NCBI GenBank assembly: GCA_030704615.1
Contig: CM060731.1
Location: 69,110,756 to 69,174,755 of the forward strand
Length of the DNA stretch: 64,000 bases
Source of the DNA: Takakia lepidozioides
Lineage: Eukaryota > Streptophyta > Takakiopsida > Takakiales > Takakiaceae
Direction: 5' to 3'
Below are positions 33,605 through 45,236 of this stretch, one piece after another. Below the pieces are notes generated by a model. It was not told the origin of the DNA. It was given only the letters and a program-made list of their open reading frames with translations, and made no database searches. The position numbers and the translations under genes are program-made. Numbering within the stretch: the first letter of the stretch is position 1; every line of letters starts with the position of its first letter.

Positions 33605-34740
33605 TTCAAAGATGACTTACTTTATTTCAAGGGACTCTCTATGTACCTCCAGGACCTACACGACTTCGAGTTCTTCAAACATGTCATGATCTTCCGGCTA
33701 CGGGACATTTTGGCTTCAACAAAACAATGGAATTGATATCCAGAGACTATTGATGGCCGCAGATGTGGAAACTCGTGAAAGAATTTATAAAATCTTGTGA
33801 CACGTGTGCTAGAGCGAAGGGTCCACGATATCGACCTTATGGCCTTCTTCAACCATTACCAATTCCCAAGGGTCCATGGTCGTCCGTGTCTATGGACTTT
33901 ATTACGGACGTCCTTCCAATTTTCAAGACCACCGATTCAATCCTTGTTATTGTAGATCGTTTTATGAAGATGACACATTTCATTCCATGTAATAAGACGG
34001 TTACCGGCAAGGAAACTGCAAGACTCTTCCTCAATTATCTACCGCATTCATGGACTCCCGAAAGACATCGTATCTGATCGAGGACCACAGTTCATATCAA
34101 ATTTCTGGAGGGGATTATTTCACATATTGGATACTAAGATCAACCTCTCTACAACTAATCATCCACAGACTGATGGTCAAACCAAACGTGTAAACCAGAT
34201 TTTGGAACAGTATCTTCGATGTACGATAAATTATCACCAAGATAATTGGACGGACCTTCTGTCATTGGCTGAGTTTGCCTATAGCAACACTATACATTCT
34301 TCAACCAAACAAACTCCATTTTTCTCCAATTATGGTCATCGTCCTCAAGCAAACCATTTCCAAATGAAGACTGTTGGAAGCCCTGCTGCAGAAAACCTTG
34401 CTACTCATCTTGCTACGATTCACAAGGAGCTTACATTCCACCTCGCAGAAGCTCAAAAACAATACAAGGAGTATGCAAATCAACATTGCCAACTCCAATC
34501 CCAGTTCAAGGTCGGAGATCGTGTGTGGCTTCTTCGACGGGACATACAAACCTCGCGTTCATGAAGGAAGTTGGATTATCAACGCCTGGGACCATTCAAA
34601 ATTATTCGACAAATAAATCCGGTCAGTTTTCGACTTGAACTCCCACGAAGTATGCGCATCCATCCAGTCTTTCATGTTTCATTATTGGAGTTGTATCATC
34701 GAATATTCCAGGGAGAGTCTCCGTACCACCTCCATCAATT
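33605..34740 (+). pseudogene. Ty3/gypsy integrase, catalytic Glu replaced by Lys
   Basis: Zinc-binding H2C2 sequence (ATGHFGFNKTMELISRDY .. CDTCARAK) precedes the DDE core: VSMDFITDVLP near 33890 (first Asp), a frameshift near 34040, VSDRGPQFIS near 34075 (second Asp), and TDGQTKRVNQ at 34171-34200. Where the family has DGQTERVNQ, the Glu is AAA Lys at 34184-34186. GDRVWLL and LGPFKI of the C-terminal domain follow in shifted frames. Inactive. Confidence 0.8.
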
Positions 34741-34758
34741 GAAATCAATCAGAAAATT

Positions 34759-34947
34759 GAGTATGAAGTCGACGAAGTCATAGACTCTCGCATCAAGTAT
34801 AAACGTCTTGAGTGTTTCGTACATTGGAAAGGCTACGACATCAGCGAACGAAAGTGGGAACCTTCATCCAACCTCGCCAATGCATCTGACAAAGTCCAAG
34901 AGTTTCATCAAAGATATCCAGGTAAGCCCCGAGCTACACGTCAATAA
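34759..34947 (+). pseudogene. Chromodomain of the retrotransposon integrase
   Basis: [38 protein letters not shown] and VQEFHQRYPGK form a complete chromodomain ending in TAA. In chromoviruses this module reads histone marks and steers integration towards heterochromatin. It is open on its own but out of frame with the upstream integrase part (34571-34783). Confidence 0.85.
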
Positions 34948-35252
34948 GACATCACAACGATAATGTCAGCCAAGTTAGCTTCAAGGTGAAGACTCCACAT
35001 TCAATGTACCTGATACGCGCTAAGGAGGGAGGAGCACCACACATTAGTATATAAAGCTACACTTCCAGCATTCTTGCATCTTGTATTGGCAGCATAGAGT
35101 CACAAGAACCAGATACATTGGAGTTGTCGCTTACACAACTACCAGATCAGCCGTTCCGACTCTCACGACCTTCAACATCACGCTGACGCTCTCGAGATGA
35201 TGGGCCACCAATGCGACGCGTACTTCCTCGTCTGGACCCCGTATGATGGCAA

Positions 35253-35546
35253 GTGGAGCCTACTCGAAGTCGGATAATTCTATTGGAGGTTGAGGCTTCG
35301 GACCTAGAGGGCAAGGAAATCCTGTTTGAAGGCAGCTTTGAAAATCAGAATGCTCAAATCACTACGTCGTCCCAAGTTCAAGGTATTGGACACTATCGAT
35401 GGTTGCAGGGACCTATAAATCATTTGAGTCAAGAACGAAGAGCCGAATACTTGGCAAGTACCATTCGCCGGATTTTGGATTTTCTCCAACTCCAAGCAAG
35501 TCCAAGATTTTATTGCTGGACTCGAGGAACTCGGAGAATGGGGTGA
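35253..35546 (+). CDS. Small ORF between chromodomain and 3' LTR
   Basis: The frame is open to a TGA that abuts the 3' LTR start, and contains LEVEASDLEGKEILFEGSFE and INHLSQERRAEYLASTIRRI. The frame carries no ATG I would choose with confidence (the first ATG-like start may be TTG or an upstream frame at about 35190). Function unknown. It may be the remnant of a C-terminal extension of the polyprotein or an accessory gene. Confidence 0.35.
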   Translation: MEPTRSRIILLEVEASDLEGKEILFEGSFENQNAQITTSSQVQGIGHYRWLQGPINHLSQERRAEYLASTIRRILDFLQLQASPRFYCWTRGTRRMG

Positions 35547-36120
35547 TGTCACGGACATAGCCCAGACAAACTTATCTGGAGTAAATACCAGAAGTTATCA
35601 AGTTACCATGACGTGCTGTGATTTACCATGATTTACCATTACCGGGAGTTTACCAAATTACCAAGAGTAACTTGGGAAACTGCTCATGAAGCTTCATTTG
35701 GAGGAAACTTCTCCATCAAGATACCTCCTTTATTTAAGGAAGTTTCTCCATCAAGAAACCTTTGTTTAATCTTGGAAAGTTCTTCATCAAGAAACCTCTA
35801 TAGGGGAAGCTTCTTAGGGAATCTCTTAGTAGCGAGTATATATAGGAGGCGAGACTAGACACTCTTCAGTCTCGCCAACACAAGTTCAAGCTACTCTTGT
35901 TCCCAGTCCCAGTACTCCAGTCCAGCTTCCAATACTCTAGTCCAGTTTCCAGCATTCCAGTATTCGAGTCGAGTTCCAGTATCTTGTACTCTTGTCCATT
36001 GTTATAAAGATCATCTTGATTCATGTTTACCCACCATGCATTCGGCCACGCCGACCTTGACTTCTTGTCTAGTCTTGTACCTCCAGTTTGATCTCTTGTT
36101 TGTATTCAGTCATGTTCTCG
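35547..36120 (+). repeat. 3' LTR (right end approximate)
   Basis: Starts TGTCACGGACATAGCCCAGA directly after a purine-rich tract. It shares several blocks with the 5' LTR (GGAAACTGCTCATGAAGCTT, GGAGGAAACTTCTCCATCAA). It contains TATATATAGG near 35838, the likely Pol II TATA box, and downstream C/T-rich CCAGT repeats. The terminal CA was not determined. Confidence 0.65.
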
Positions 36121-36129
36121 TCCTTGACA

Positions 36130-36270
36130 ACCACTAGCATGGGGGTGGTCGTAGCAGTTTTTTTTTTTTTTTTTTCAATAGGTGCGACCACCAGCATGGG
36201 GTGGTCGCAGCATTTGTTAATTAATTTAAATAACATGCAACTTCCTCGTGCGACCTAGGGCGGTCGCAGC
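36130..36270. repeat. GCGACC..GGTCGC hairpins around a poly(T) tract
   Basis: Three related inverted repeats follow one another: GACAACCACTAGCATGGGGG-TGGTCGTAGCA, after a T19-like tract GCGACCACCAGCATGGGGTG-GTCGCAGCA, and GCGACCTAGGGCGGTCGCAGCA. Arms are 8-10 bp. They may mark an insertion end or a small repeat family. Nothing is encoded. Confidence 0.55.
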
Positions 36271-36667
36271 ATTGGATTTTGATTCGTCGAGCGTGTGAGG
36301 CTTAAAGGCTGGAGGTATATAAGGTGGTCACAATGCCCCTCACTTCTTTTGTGGCAAACACTTTTATGACGAGTGAATGTTCTCTATTCCTTGAGCAAGA
36401 ATGTAGCCCAAGAGGAGGGTGCGGACCATTTGCTGTTGTGGCTTCTACCAGAACTACTGCAGCAAATTGTCGAAAAGCACAATACTATATGGTGCATTGA
36501 TCCACTTGGATTGATGCCGTAGTGTTGGGCCATTGCATTCTGTTCTACCTTTTATTGCTCTTGACAAATCTACCAAGTATACTAGTATTCTTCGTTCAAC
36601 TTTAAGTTTGTGATTAGGGTTCTGGGTGTGAGGATGAGGGAGGAATGAATGACTTGGTTCACCGTAG

Positions 36668-37683
36668 ACCCGCACAAAAAAAGACGGTGTTCAATGCAAT
36701 CTCTGTGCATTGAAGCTGGTGGGTCGCAAAGATCGCATATTATATCACATCGGCTATAGAGATGGGAAGAATGCAGGGGTTAGTTTGTGCCCAAAAGCCT
36801 CCATGCAAGTAAAAGCCCACTTTGCCCAATATAGAGGCAATATCCCACCGTCTCTTGATGTGGCCGCGGCTTCTGAGCCACACACTCCATGTTCGAATCA
36901 AAATGTCCCTCAGAGTTGTACCAAGGGGGATTCTTGCAAGGCGTCTGCTGTTCATGGAGAAGCCGGTGGGTCAGGAACAACACCCAATTATACGCCAGCA
37001 CTTGTACGGACCACACCATTGAGGCAACAATCAATGCAAAAAGACTTAAATTTGTCGCACAGAAGGACTCTAGATAAGAAGTGGGCCCAATTTTTCTACG
37101 AGGCCAATATTTCGTTCAATGTCTCGAGGCTTCCTGCCTTTCTGGGTGATTCTCTCCAGAAATATGGAAGCACTATATGTGCAGACGGTTGGAGTTCTAA
37201 TACTAATCAATCATTGTTCAATGTCATGTTGGTCTGTCCTGCGGAGGAACAATTTTTGGGATCCGGGGAGAGAAAAGATGCACGTTATCAAGCACGGTTG
37301 TTGACGAGTTTCATCGATACAATTGGAGCTGATAAAATTGTCCAAGTGTGCACGGACAATGCATCTAACATGGTTAATATGGCCGATATTTTGATGGTAC
37401 GATATCCCCATCTATATTACCAAGGGTGTATTGCTCATGTCTTTGATCTCTTTTTGGAGGATTGGGAAAAAGAATCATGGATGAAACAGCTAGTGAAAAG
37501 GGCAAAGTCGGTTGTGACGTTCATCCGTACACATCACATCCCTCTGGCATTGTTTAGAAATCATGAACCCAAATACAGCCTTAGGAACCCGGGTGAAACC
37601 CGCTTTGCCACAAATTTTTTGATGGTGAATCGACTGATGACTGTGAGGGCGGGTCTGGAGCAGGTGATCATCGACCCTCAATG
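36668..37683 (+). pseudogene. hAT-family transposase, N-terminal part (interrupted by CACTA element 2)
   Basis: The open frame has no upstream ATG after the stop at 36665. A BED-type zinc finger begins VQCNLCALKLVGRKDRILYH and GKNAGVSLCP (about 36689-36790). A low-complexity linker follows, then a DUF659-like RNase-H-fold transposase core: ANISFNVSRLPAFLGDSLQK, CADGWSSNTNQSLFNVM, VCTDNASNMVNMADILM and YQGCIAHVFDLFLEDW. Asp of ADGW and Asp of CTDNASN are the expected catalytic acids. The frame is cut at 37683 by the inserted element and resumes at 41861 after the 3-bp target duplication. Confidence 0.8.
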
Positions 37684-38819
37684 CACTACAACAGATGAGC
37701 GTTTTTATGACTGCACATATGACTATTTTTTCAGTCCTATATGCGTTCATGACTATATCACTCTGCAGTGAAAAAAACCCTGTCATAGCGACTAATCTTT
37801 AGGACTACGTTTTGCAAGTCATAGCCGTGACTGCGTGCGTGGCACCTGGAGTCATGCTGTAGAGAGGATGTAGTCACAACTATATGATTTATATATGACT
37901 AACTATATGACTACATGTCTACAAAGTATAACTCCATTGGAGAGGCGTTAGAGAGACATATGTAGCACTCCGGATGTGACACGTGTCCACATGGACAACA
38001 TATATATGACCCACACGTGGGAAAGAATATCGTATCATATAATGCCACGTTGCCATGATGTAGTCATGAGTATATAACTTCATGACTAAAGAGGTTTTTT
38101 AATAATATTTTAATTTAATAAATTAAATCATACATAATATTTAGATTATTAATTGATTTAAATTCTCATTAGGTATCTAGGAAAATAGAATGGAATCCAT
38201 TGTTGTCTTTTATTATTATTTTTATTTTTGTTAACAAAGAGGGACAGTGGGGGACAGTGGCCTCTAGAACTTTATAGGTAATGGACATAAAATGTCCTTG
38301 GATACAAAGAGGAAAAATAACCTCTGGATAGAGTGCCATAGAGGCTGAAAGAGGAAGACACAGCTTCGCGTACCAAGACAAGAAAGAGTAGTAAGAAGGA
38401 AGGCAAGCAAAGAAGGGGGTCTGCATAGAGCTAAAGAGTCTAGCAGGAAAAGAGACTGCAGCCAGAAACTACTGCCATAACTTGGAAACAGAAAGGCACC
38501 AAGCTAAGGAGAAGAACTGAAAATCAGCTAACAATGTCATAAGAAAGTTGGGCCCTAGGCCTAGCCTTCCACTTCCCAAAAGATCTACAGATGGAGAGAC
38601 ATCCCTGCACGGGTCGTGCTCTTCAGCTCAAGACCAACCAATTGATCATCTATCCATGCAGGGTTCTTGTAGCTATCCTTCCACAGGGAATCATATGTAA
38701 TCTGGAGATTGAAATCCGGCCCTCTTGGATGAATCTGGACCCATGCACTCTATCCCTGCTCCTTCAACTATCCATGCCTCTGCACAAATCATGTATACAT
38801 GTATCATGTATCAGAGGAG

Positions 38820-38844
38820 GAGAGAGAGAGAGAGAGAGAGAGAG
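38820..38844 (+). repeat. (GA)n microsatellite in CACTA element 2
   Basis: An uninterrupted GA run of about 25 bp. It lies at a different place from the TC run of element 1. Confidence 0.9.
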
Positions 38845-40839
38845 TCATTACCATGTCACATTCCCAATCTTTGGGGGGAGCTTAAGAATATAGTTCGTAA
38901 TCAAAAAAGCCCTTTAAAAATAGTGGCTTGGTAATTCTTGGGTTCAAATAGCTTAAACAAGTATGTTGTAAGCTCAACAGGTCTTTGAGAAAACCATTAG
39001 AGCAGGCCTAAGAGTGAGAGCTTTGATGAAAACAATTCCCTATTACAGCTTTAAAGGACTTGTATGTTCCTAAAAGCACAAGCTGAACTGATTGTACTTC
39101 CATAAGTAGATGCAGGGCTATGGTATGTATCCTAGGGCCTTATCCAGTCACTCTGCCAAGTTTTAGAGAGATCCTCAAAAATACCAGTCTGTAATCAGGT
39201 TATAATCTCCATGGGGGAGCCTAAAAGAATGTATGTGTTCTTAAAAAGGCTTACCCAATGCCTTACTTAATACATTCTAAAATGGTGAGGCATAAACAGC
39301 ACTGTCTGACTCTCCAAAAGGCCAGAAAACAGGTCTGGAAAAATGCATCCAATGTCACACTTGCATCACCAAACCCTTGTCATCACAACCAGCCCGAACC
39401 TTCACAATAAGGTCTGATTTCTAGGAGGCCCAGCCCATTTACTTCCCTGACTTAACAGATTTGGTTATCAAGAACCAGAAATCAAAGTAAAGGTTTAAGG
39501 CATATCCCCCTTGAAGCAGCTTTGAAGCAGAAAATTGCAACAACGGCAGCTTGCAGCATATCTTATCCCTCCTGCAATAACCAGATCATCTGCAAGCCAA
39601 AGAGTTCATGCCAAGTGAAATCCCTCACCTGCGCCCGTCCCAAAAACAAACACAAAAAATGTTTTGTGCGTTAGTGAGGATGCGCGAGGTGAATTACAAG
39701 ATTTCACAGTTGCTATCCATGTCAGGTATGAGCCATAAAGCATGCGAAGATCACAGAACCAGCAGAAGAAAGCATAGATGTGACACCACAAAGAACCTCA
39801 ATCTTTTGTGGAGTAGGACGCTGCAGTGTTCATCATCTGAATTTGAACGAGCACAACAGAATGCAACGGGAGGAGAGTTGAGGACAGGTTGTATCTTGTA
39901 ATACAGGCCGCTTCCCCACCTCCATAACCGCTGCTGCTTCATCAATGAGGAAAAAACGTAGGCAAACATAACAGTATGTCATTTGCCATCGCGGGAGATG
40001 AAAGTGTCTGTTGCCATCGCGCGTTCAAAAAACAAGAACACACATGTTCGGATCTTGTTGCTCGGGCATTCAGCCGCCATCGAGCATTCATCCGCCATCG
40101 CCCTCTTCCAGAGAAAAAAAACACGCACGATATCGTGTTGTGTCTAGGGCAGAGAGACACTTAAAGGAAAACCACCCGCGATTTCATCCACCATCCGGTA
40201 TGGATGGTATCAGACCAGGATGAAAAATGGGCATTCAATAGGTTTAAATCAAAGGAGCATAAACCTAAAATGCATTGAAATGCATATCTGCCTGTAAGTC
40301 ATCCAGTTATGGTTATAACAGAAATTTCATTCAATATGGATGAAACCTTAAAAACCCTCTTGGATGAACCTGGACCTCTATCCCTGGTCCTTTAGCTACC
40401 CCTGTCTGTGTACAAATCATGAATACTTGCTGCTAGCAGCTGACACTGACGGCGTGAAGTTCTTCCAGCAAACCCCAACCCTAATTATTACAGTAGTTCT
40501 AATTCTAAATTGCATCTACTTCTCTGTAGTGTAGTCCAACATGCATTCACCTTTTTGTCTCCATTGTCTCGCCATTGACTGGGGTCGGAAAAGTGTTCAT
40601 TCCAAAGCTTCTCCTCATCTCTATTACCTGTTTTTGGATACTTTCATGCTGCCAAACAGAGCAAAACAGGCTGAAATAGGTCAAAGAAGAAGGTATCCTC
40701 ACCACATTGTCCTTTACCTTGTATCATGACCCATAGAGGATTTGACCGACCATCAGCCCAAAAGGACCCCTTGTGTGTGCTGCTTGTATCTGTAGTCAGA
40801 TAATGTTGGATTGGTATGTGAGATCGATCCACCACGGTG

Positions 40840-41105
40840 CAGCTGAGCAGGCAGAGATTGAAACACGGCCTGCTAAGACCAAGCTGACTCTCCCAAGAAC
40901 GGCGAGCGTCTCCTCGTCTCGTCTCTCTCCCAAAAACGGCGAGCTCACAAGAATGTTGGGATCTTCTCCTCATCTCCTCTCCTCCTCCTCTTCTCCTTCC
41001 TGCATCATTTGCTCAAGAGTAGGAAGGTCTGCAAAGCCTCCATCCCACGCCCCTGCATATCCTACAATCATCGCGTTCCATGACACAACATCAAATAGAT
41101 GGTAA
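40840..41105 (-). pseudogene. PPR fragment remnant in CACTA element 2
   Basis: On the minus strand it reads LFDVVSWNAMIVGYAGAWDG followed by GA-rich sequence. It matches 23488-23740 of element 1, so the first part of the PPR capture predates the split of the two elements. The later PPR repeats are absent here. Non-functional. Confidence 0.65.
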
Positions 41106-41860
41106 AACGCAGGAGACAAAAAAGCCTAAGTCCCAGCCCGGTGTAAAGTTCGGCGGTGTAATCTTAAACTGTTAGATCTTAAATAATCTAGACCGTTAGA
41201 TCCTGTAAAATCTAACGATTCAAAATAATTTCCATCACATGATCTAATCTTGTACAACCACGTATTTTAATCTCATATATCTTGCGATCCTTGTTAAGCC
41301 ACGTCCATCCAGGTCCAATTTATTGAACAAATATCAAATCAACACACCGTATAGGCGGATGGATGAACCCATCCATTGAATGAATTCATTAATGTATATG
41401 CCTTTTAAATGACATGTGTAGTGATGTAGTCATATATATAGAGTTATGAAACAATTTGCAGTAAGGGACTCATAAGTTTACATGCCATGTCATCGATGGA
41501 TAAACTCATCCAACGGATCAATACATTCATGTATGTGCTTTCAAAATGACACGTGTAGGGATGTAGTCGTATAAATAGAGCTGTAAAACCATCTTCAGTC
41601 ATGGAGTCACAAGATTCCATGAAACGTCGTCCACGTCTAGTCAAACATATCACACTAGTCATAAAACCATCCTTGTCATCATGGTCAACAATGTTTGACC
41701 AATGCTCCCTAATTTTCCGGAGTCATGTAGTGATATCCATTACTATAAAGTGATAAAACTATGACTGCAACGCATTTCAGCGCTCTGTAGTCGTGTACCT
41801 AGTGTCGTTTTTATGACTCCGCCAAATCCGTAGTCCTAAAAACGCTCATCTCTTGTAGTG

Positions 41861-42487
41861 ATGGGATACGTATGTGGGCACCTTAATTACGCGACTCTCG
41901 TAATAAGTCTTTGAGCAAAAGTCGGAGGGTCCGCGCAATCATTCGCTCCGACGATTTCTAGGCGAAATGTGCAAATTTTGTGTACATGGTGGAACCGGTG
42001 TTGATTGCTTTGCGGGAGTTTGATGGAAAACAACCAATAATGGGTAAAGCATGGTTGATATTGGAAAATCTTCAGAAGCACGTGCAATCCTTGAGGTGTC
42101 CTCTATTCTTTGTGGACGATGATTTGGCGGCAAAGACCGAGGATGCATTTTACGACCGCAAACGGATGGTTTGCACAGACTTGCATTATGCGGGGGCCTT
42201 ACTGAAATGGCAATTTCAGCCCCTGAAATTGGCTATGGGTGAACCAATCATTCCCCTGCCAAATGATTTTGGATTGATTTGAAACTTTGCGAGTGTCTTG
42301 TACGGGGGATGCTATTGTGTGAGCAGATCCCACGAGCAGAAAATTGCATGAGCAGAAATCTGCTCACGCTTGAGGACCTGCCTACCTATAACCGCAGACG
42401 TCCAGTCGACTTAGAAGACCTATTACTGCGCAGAGTGGCCAGTATCAGAAGGTCGGATATGGATGTTGCTTGGATGAATGAGGGATG
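41861..42487 (+). pseudogene. hAT-family transposase, C-terminal part
   Basis: When the CACTA element and one target duplication are ignored, the reading frame continues from the left half for 13 codons (WDTYVGTLITRLS) before a TAA. After a frameshift and a TAG it continues as MVEPVLIALREFDGKQPIMG and KWQFQPLKLAMGEPIIP, the typical post-DUF659 hAT region. It ends near RRSDMDVAWMNEG with TGA. The stops suggest decay, probably after the insertion. Transposases of this family cut and paste elements that carry short terminal inverted repeats; the ends were not found. Confidence 0.75.
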
Positions 42488-43168
42488 AATGTCGGATGAA
42501 TGTCTGTGTAACAAATGAGAGGTGGATGAATGACATAAATGAAAGATTAGATAGTTGTTTGTAGTGGTAGCTCCCAAAAGCTCGGAGATGCATGAAACCA
42601 TACTTGTCTTGCTTGAAAATCAATTATGTCGGGTGCAATGTATATTGCAAACTTTGAGTCCACATTGCTTTGTTGATTGAGAAGGACCACATGTCATTTT
42701 CCCAGTTATACAACATTAATAGAGAGGATCACATCCAATCATGAAGAGGCAAACATGTGAACTCTTGGTTTTTAAACAAACCCTTCAAAAGAATCGATTC
42801 ATTCGGACAAAGAAGATCCACTGCTACAGGACGCACTGTTCAGGACGAAGGCAGACTGTCCACAAAGACACTAGCCCTGCTCTGCTGAAAACCATGTCTT
42901 TCGTGTAGCAGAGAAGGTGGAGATGTCAGTAGACTATACTCCTTAGCCGCAACCTCCGCATAAGCTGGCAAATGAAATTGTGCTGGAGGACTTGGAAAAA
43001 AATCCGGGTTGGCAAATAAGGGCAGAAACCATGGCATCATAGGACTCCGTCAACCACACAGTAATGAGTAAAATTGGTAAATACTTTGGAAGCCAAACTG
43101 CAGCCAAACAAAGGAGCACCAAAAGGATCCGTCATGGGGTCTATGAGTTGCCACAAAAGAACATGCAC
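42488..43168. other. Spacer between hAT remnant and MTase-like gene
   Basis: A short GGATGAATG-rich stretch lies at 42470-42530. The remainder has no recognisable coding or RNA feature. Confidence 0.4.
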
Positions 43169-43494
43169 TTACTCACATGAAAAATCCGAATCCACATCCA
43201 GAGCATCCGGCTCTTGCAGATCCTCCTCCTCAACAATCTTCTCAGTCTGGGTCGAATGCGAGGATCCCTCAGAGAGTGGAGCGATGACTCGAGAGTAAAG
43301 CTCCTCGTCCCCCTCAAACCCAAAAAGATGTCTTCCTGCACACTTGCAGGCATGGAACGAAGCCCCTATAGGATAGCGAATGAAAGCACGAAACCATGTC
43401 AGAAGCCAAAACAGGAGAGGAACATGTGCAACGAAGAATGAAGAAGAGTTTCGGCATGCACCTGTGCCCATGGAGAGGTCAACGACTTTGCCAC
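43169..43494 (-). pseudogene. MTase motif I and C-terminal exons of copy 2
   Basis: GGKVVDLSMGTG ends an exon with a GTGCAT donor at 43463. The next exon (43365-43169) continues GASFHACKCAGRHLFGFEGD and EELYSRVIAPL, then an acidic tail and TAA. A glycine-rich VxDxxxGTG loop, Ala/Cys helix and (F/I)E(G/x)D is the S-adenosylmethionine-binding motif I-III pattern of beta-class DNA amino-methyltransferases. Copy 1 has its intron at the same codon. Confidence 0.5.
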
Positions 43495-43789
43495 CATGCC
43501 GGCTGCATGTCTCAATGAAGGTCTGCATGAACACGGGCGACTTCTCCCAGGCACCTCTCCATGGAATTCCTCCAGTCTTTTTCAGAGTCTAGGACGCATC
43601 CACATAGTTGTGAACAACATCAGATTCGACTGGGTCGCAATCTGGGTCTATGTGCAGACCTCCTCCCCAAATGTCGAAATGCCCAACATAAGCAGGAATG
43701 TTGGCAGGCCGAATTCATGACAGGCAAATGGCCTTGAACACATGGGTCTGCACCAGCAACAATGGAAATATGTCAGCAAGTATGGGTAT

Positions 43790-44152
43790 TCAACGACAAC
43801 ACGGACGAAGACAAATGAAAGTTACAAGAAATACCTTTTGCCCTGGAAACTCCCCCTTCGACAGAGGCAGTGTATTAACACATGTCCATATTTTGTTGAT
43901 TTGGAACCCAGAGGACTTCATGTAGCTATGAAGAATCCGGCGGGATGCCATGTCGTCAGATTGAAATATCAGAAGGCCCCCTGCGTCAGAGAGGAACTTG
44001 TTGCAGAAAGAGAATGCCCACTGCCAATACAGAGGATTTTGAGCATTCCACTGTGGAGTCACAGCAGGGGAAATGATATCAAGCATAGGCTGCCCATCCG
44101 GGATGTCAAGGATTACAAGGTCAGCGGCGTAAGGCTGCTGGACACCGTTCAC
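43790..44152 (-). pseudogene. MTase motif IV exon of copy 2 (DIPDG)
   Basis: Reads YAADLVILDIPDGQPML, then PQWNAQNPLYWQWAFSFCNK, FLSDAGGLLIFQSDD. It aligns with LLDIPDGK..NWNRFTEDYWKAGFGLAGM..DDGGCVVVI of copy 1. Position and hydrophobic context match the catalytic motif IV of amino-methyltransferases, but DIPDG lacks the aromatic residue of DPPY/SPPW. Open throughout, bounded by an acceptor near 44160. Confidence 0.5.
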
Positions 44153-44251
44153 CCAGCATGGATTCTACGTCACCTGCCAAAAGCAAATGCAAGCGAATGA
44201 AATTGGGTAGTTGGTATACATTTAGGGAACTGGTAGTACAAAGCACTGGTG

Positions 44252-44281
44252 GATTAAGATGTCGTTGACGACATCTTAATC
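44252..44281. repeat. Intron palindrome, dispersed copy
   Basis: GATTAAGATGTCGT-TG-ACGACATCTTAATC, with perfect 14-bp arms, in the intron upstream of the motif IV exon. Confidence 0.95.
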
Positions 44282-45116
44282 GAGCAAATCCAAAACCCCA
44301 CAATGTCATGAAATGGGAATCAAAGTTGAAAGATGCATGGGCATTACCAGGGTGAGGAAAGAGCAGAGGTGGTCCCATGCAGGAGATTTGACCCCTGTGA
44401 ATGTGGACTTCCTGGACTCCATCATACGTAGGAAGCTAACGTTTGCCGTTTCCGTTGGAACTGCGGACCCACTACTCTGGAGACGCAAAGTCGGGCTTCG
44501 TAAGGTCGTTTCCCTGCCCTGTGGTTAGTCCTTTCATCAGCTATCACGGAAATCTGCTGGACCTCTGTACGCACAATGCGATAATCTGCCTATGGGTGAT
44601 CAAGAACTGCCCCACCAGTCCCTGCAGGCCCTGACCCAGAATCAACGGCAGCCATAGCACCGGCAGACCCACCTGCCTCCGCAGTCTGTTTCCCTTTGTT
44701 TTTCTTCTTCCCACCCGCGGGGGTGGACGTCTTTGCTGGCTCCTTCTTACTCAGCTGCGCAAGGAACCTAGCCTGCAACTCCTCATCTGTCCAGGGTGCC
44801 AAGGCATCTGCATTCTCATTCTGATTCCTCAAGACGTTCTCCTCCCACGGAGTGGACTGCCGAGGGCAATCGAGGTACCACCCGCAGTCGCTGTAATGTG
44901 CCCGACCCCAGTCCTTCACAATTCCCGCTGTGAACATGGTGGTGTCGTCGTCTGGGTTTGCCCATCCACGAATAAAGTCCGGATCATCACTGAGAGCCTT
45001 ATCTGGAATAAGAACGAAGTGAAAGTACCTGCATCCACACCAGTGTTCTTACTCAAAGCATATATCCCCACAGACCACAAGAACTCACCTGTTCACTGCA
45101 TATTTGCATACTACAC

Positions 45117-45144
45117 CTTAAGATGTCATTGACGACATCTTAAA
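45117..45144. repeat. Intron palindrome, dispersed copy
   Basis: A CTTAAGATGTC core facing GACATCTTAA with one mismatch, 3' of the exon starting near 45040 on the plus-strand scale. Same family as 47434-48630. Confidence 0.85.
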
Positions 45145-45236
45145 ATCCAGGAACTTGAAGAGAAATTGAAGAGATACAGAACAACAGAAAACAGACATGC
45201 TCAACTGAACTATTTCCGAGAGCCCAAAGAACAGCC

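Larger units (their letters stand above)
30245..36120 (+). mobile_element. Chromodomain Ty3/gypsy LTR retrotransposon (defective)
   Basis: LTRs starting TGTCACGGAC occur at 30245 and 35547. Between them lie gag with one CCHC knuckle, protease, reverse transcriptase, RNase H, integrase and a C-terminal chromodomain, in the order typical of chromoviruses. An extra ORF (35253-35546) ends exactly at the purine-rich tract (GAGAATGGGG) before the 3' LTR. Multiple stops, frameshifts, a lost RT core and a changed integrase Glu make it non-autonomous. The 3' boundary and the target duplication could not be fixed, so the end coordinate is approximate. Confidence 0.85.
37684..41860 (-). mobile_element. 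Non-autonomous CACTA element 2, inserted in the hAT gene
   Basis: Begins CACTACAACAGATGAGCG and ends with the inverse CACTACAAGAGATGAGCG. The target duplication is ATG (37681-37683 and 41861-41863). Relative to element 1 it is inverted: 40840-41860 matches 22732-23740, and 37684-38820 matches about 25890-27048. Short internal matches also occur (for example near 40380-40650). It lacks the duplicated PPR units and instead carries about 1.6 kb of other sequence (38850-40380), with no recognisable gene. No transposase. Confidence 0.9.

Noticed and set aside
37490-37786. Minus-strand ORF across the hAT/CACTA junction
   Set aside because: It is a shadow of the hAT coding strand and reads through the element boundary, which shows it is not a real gene.
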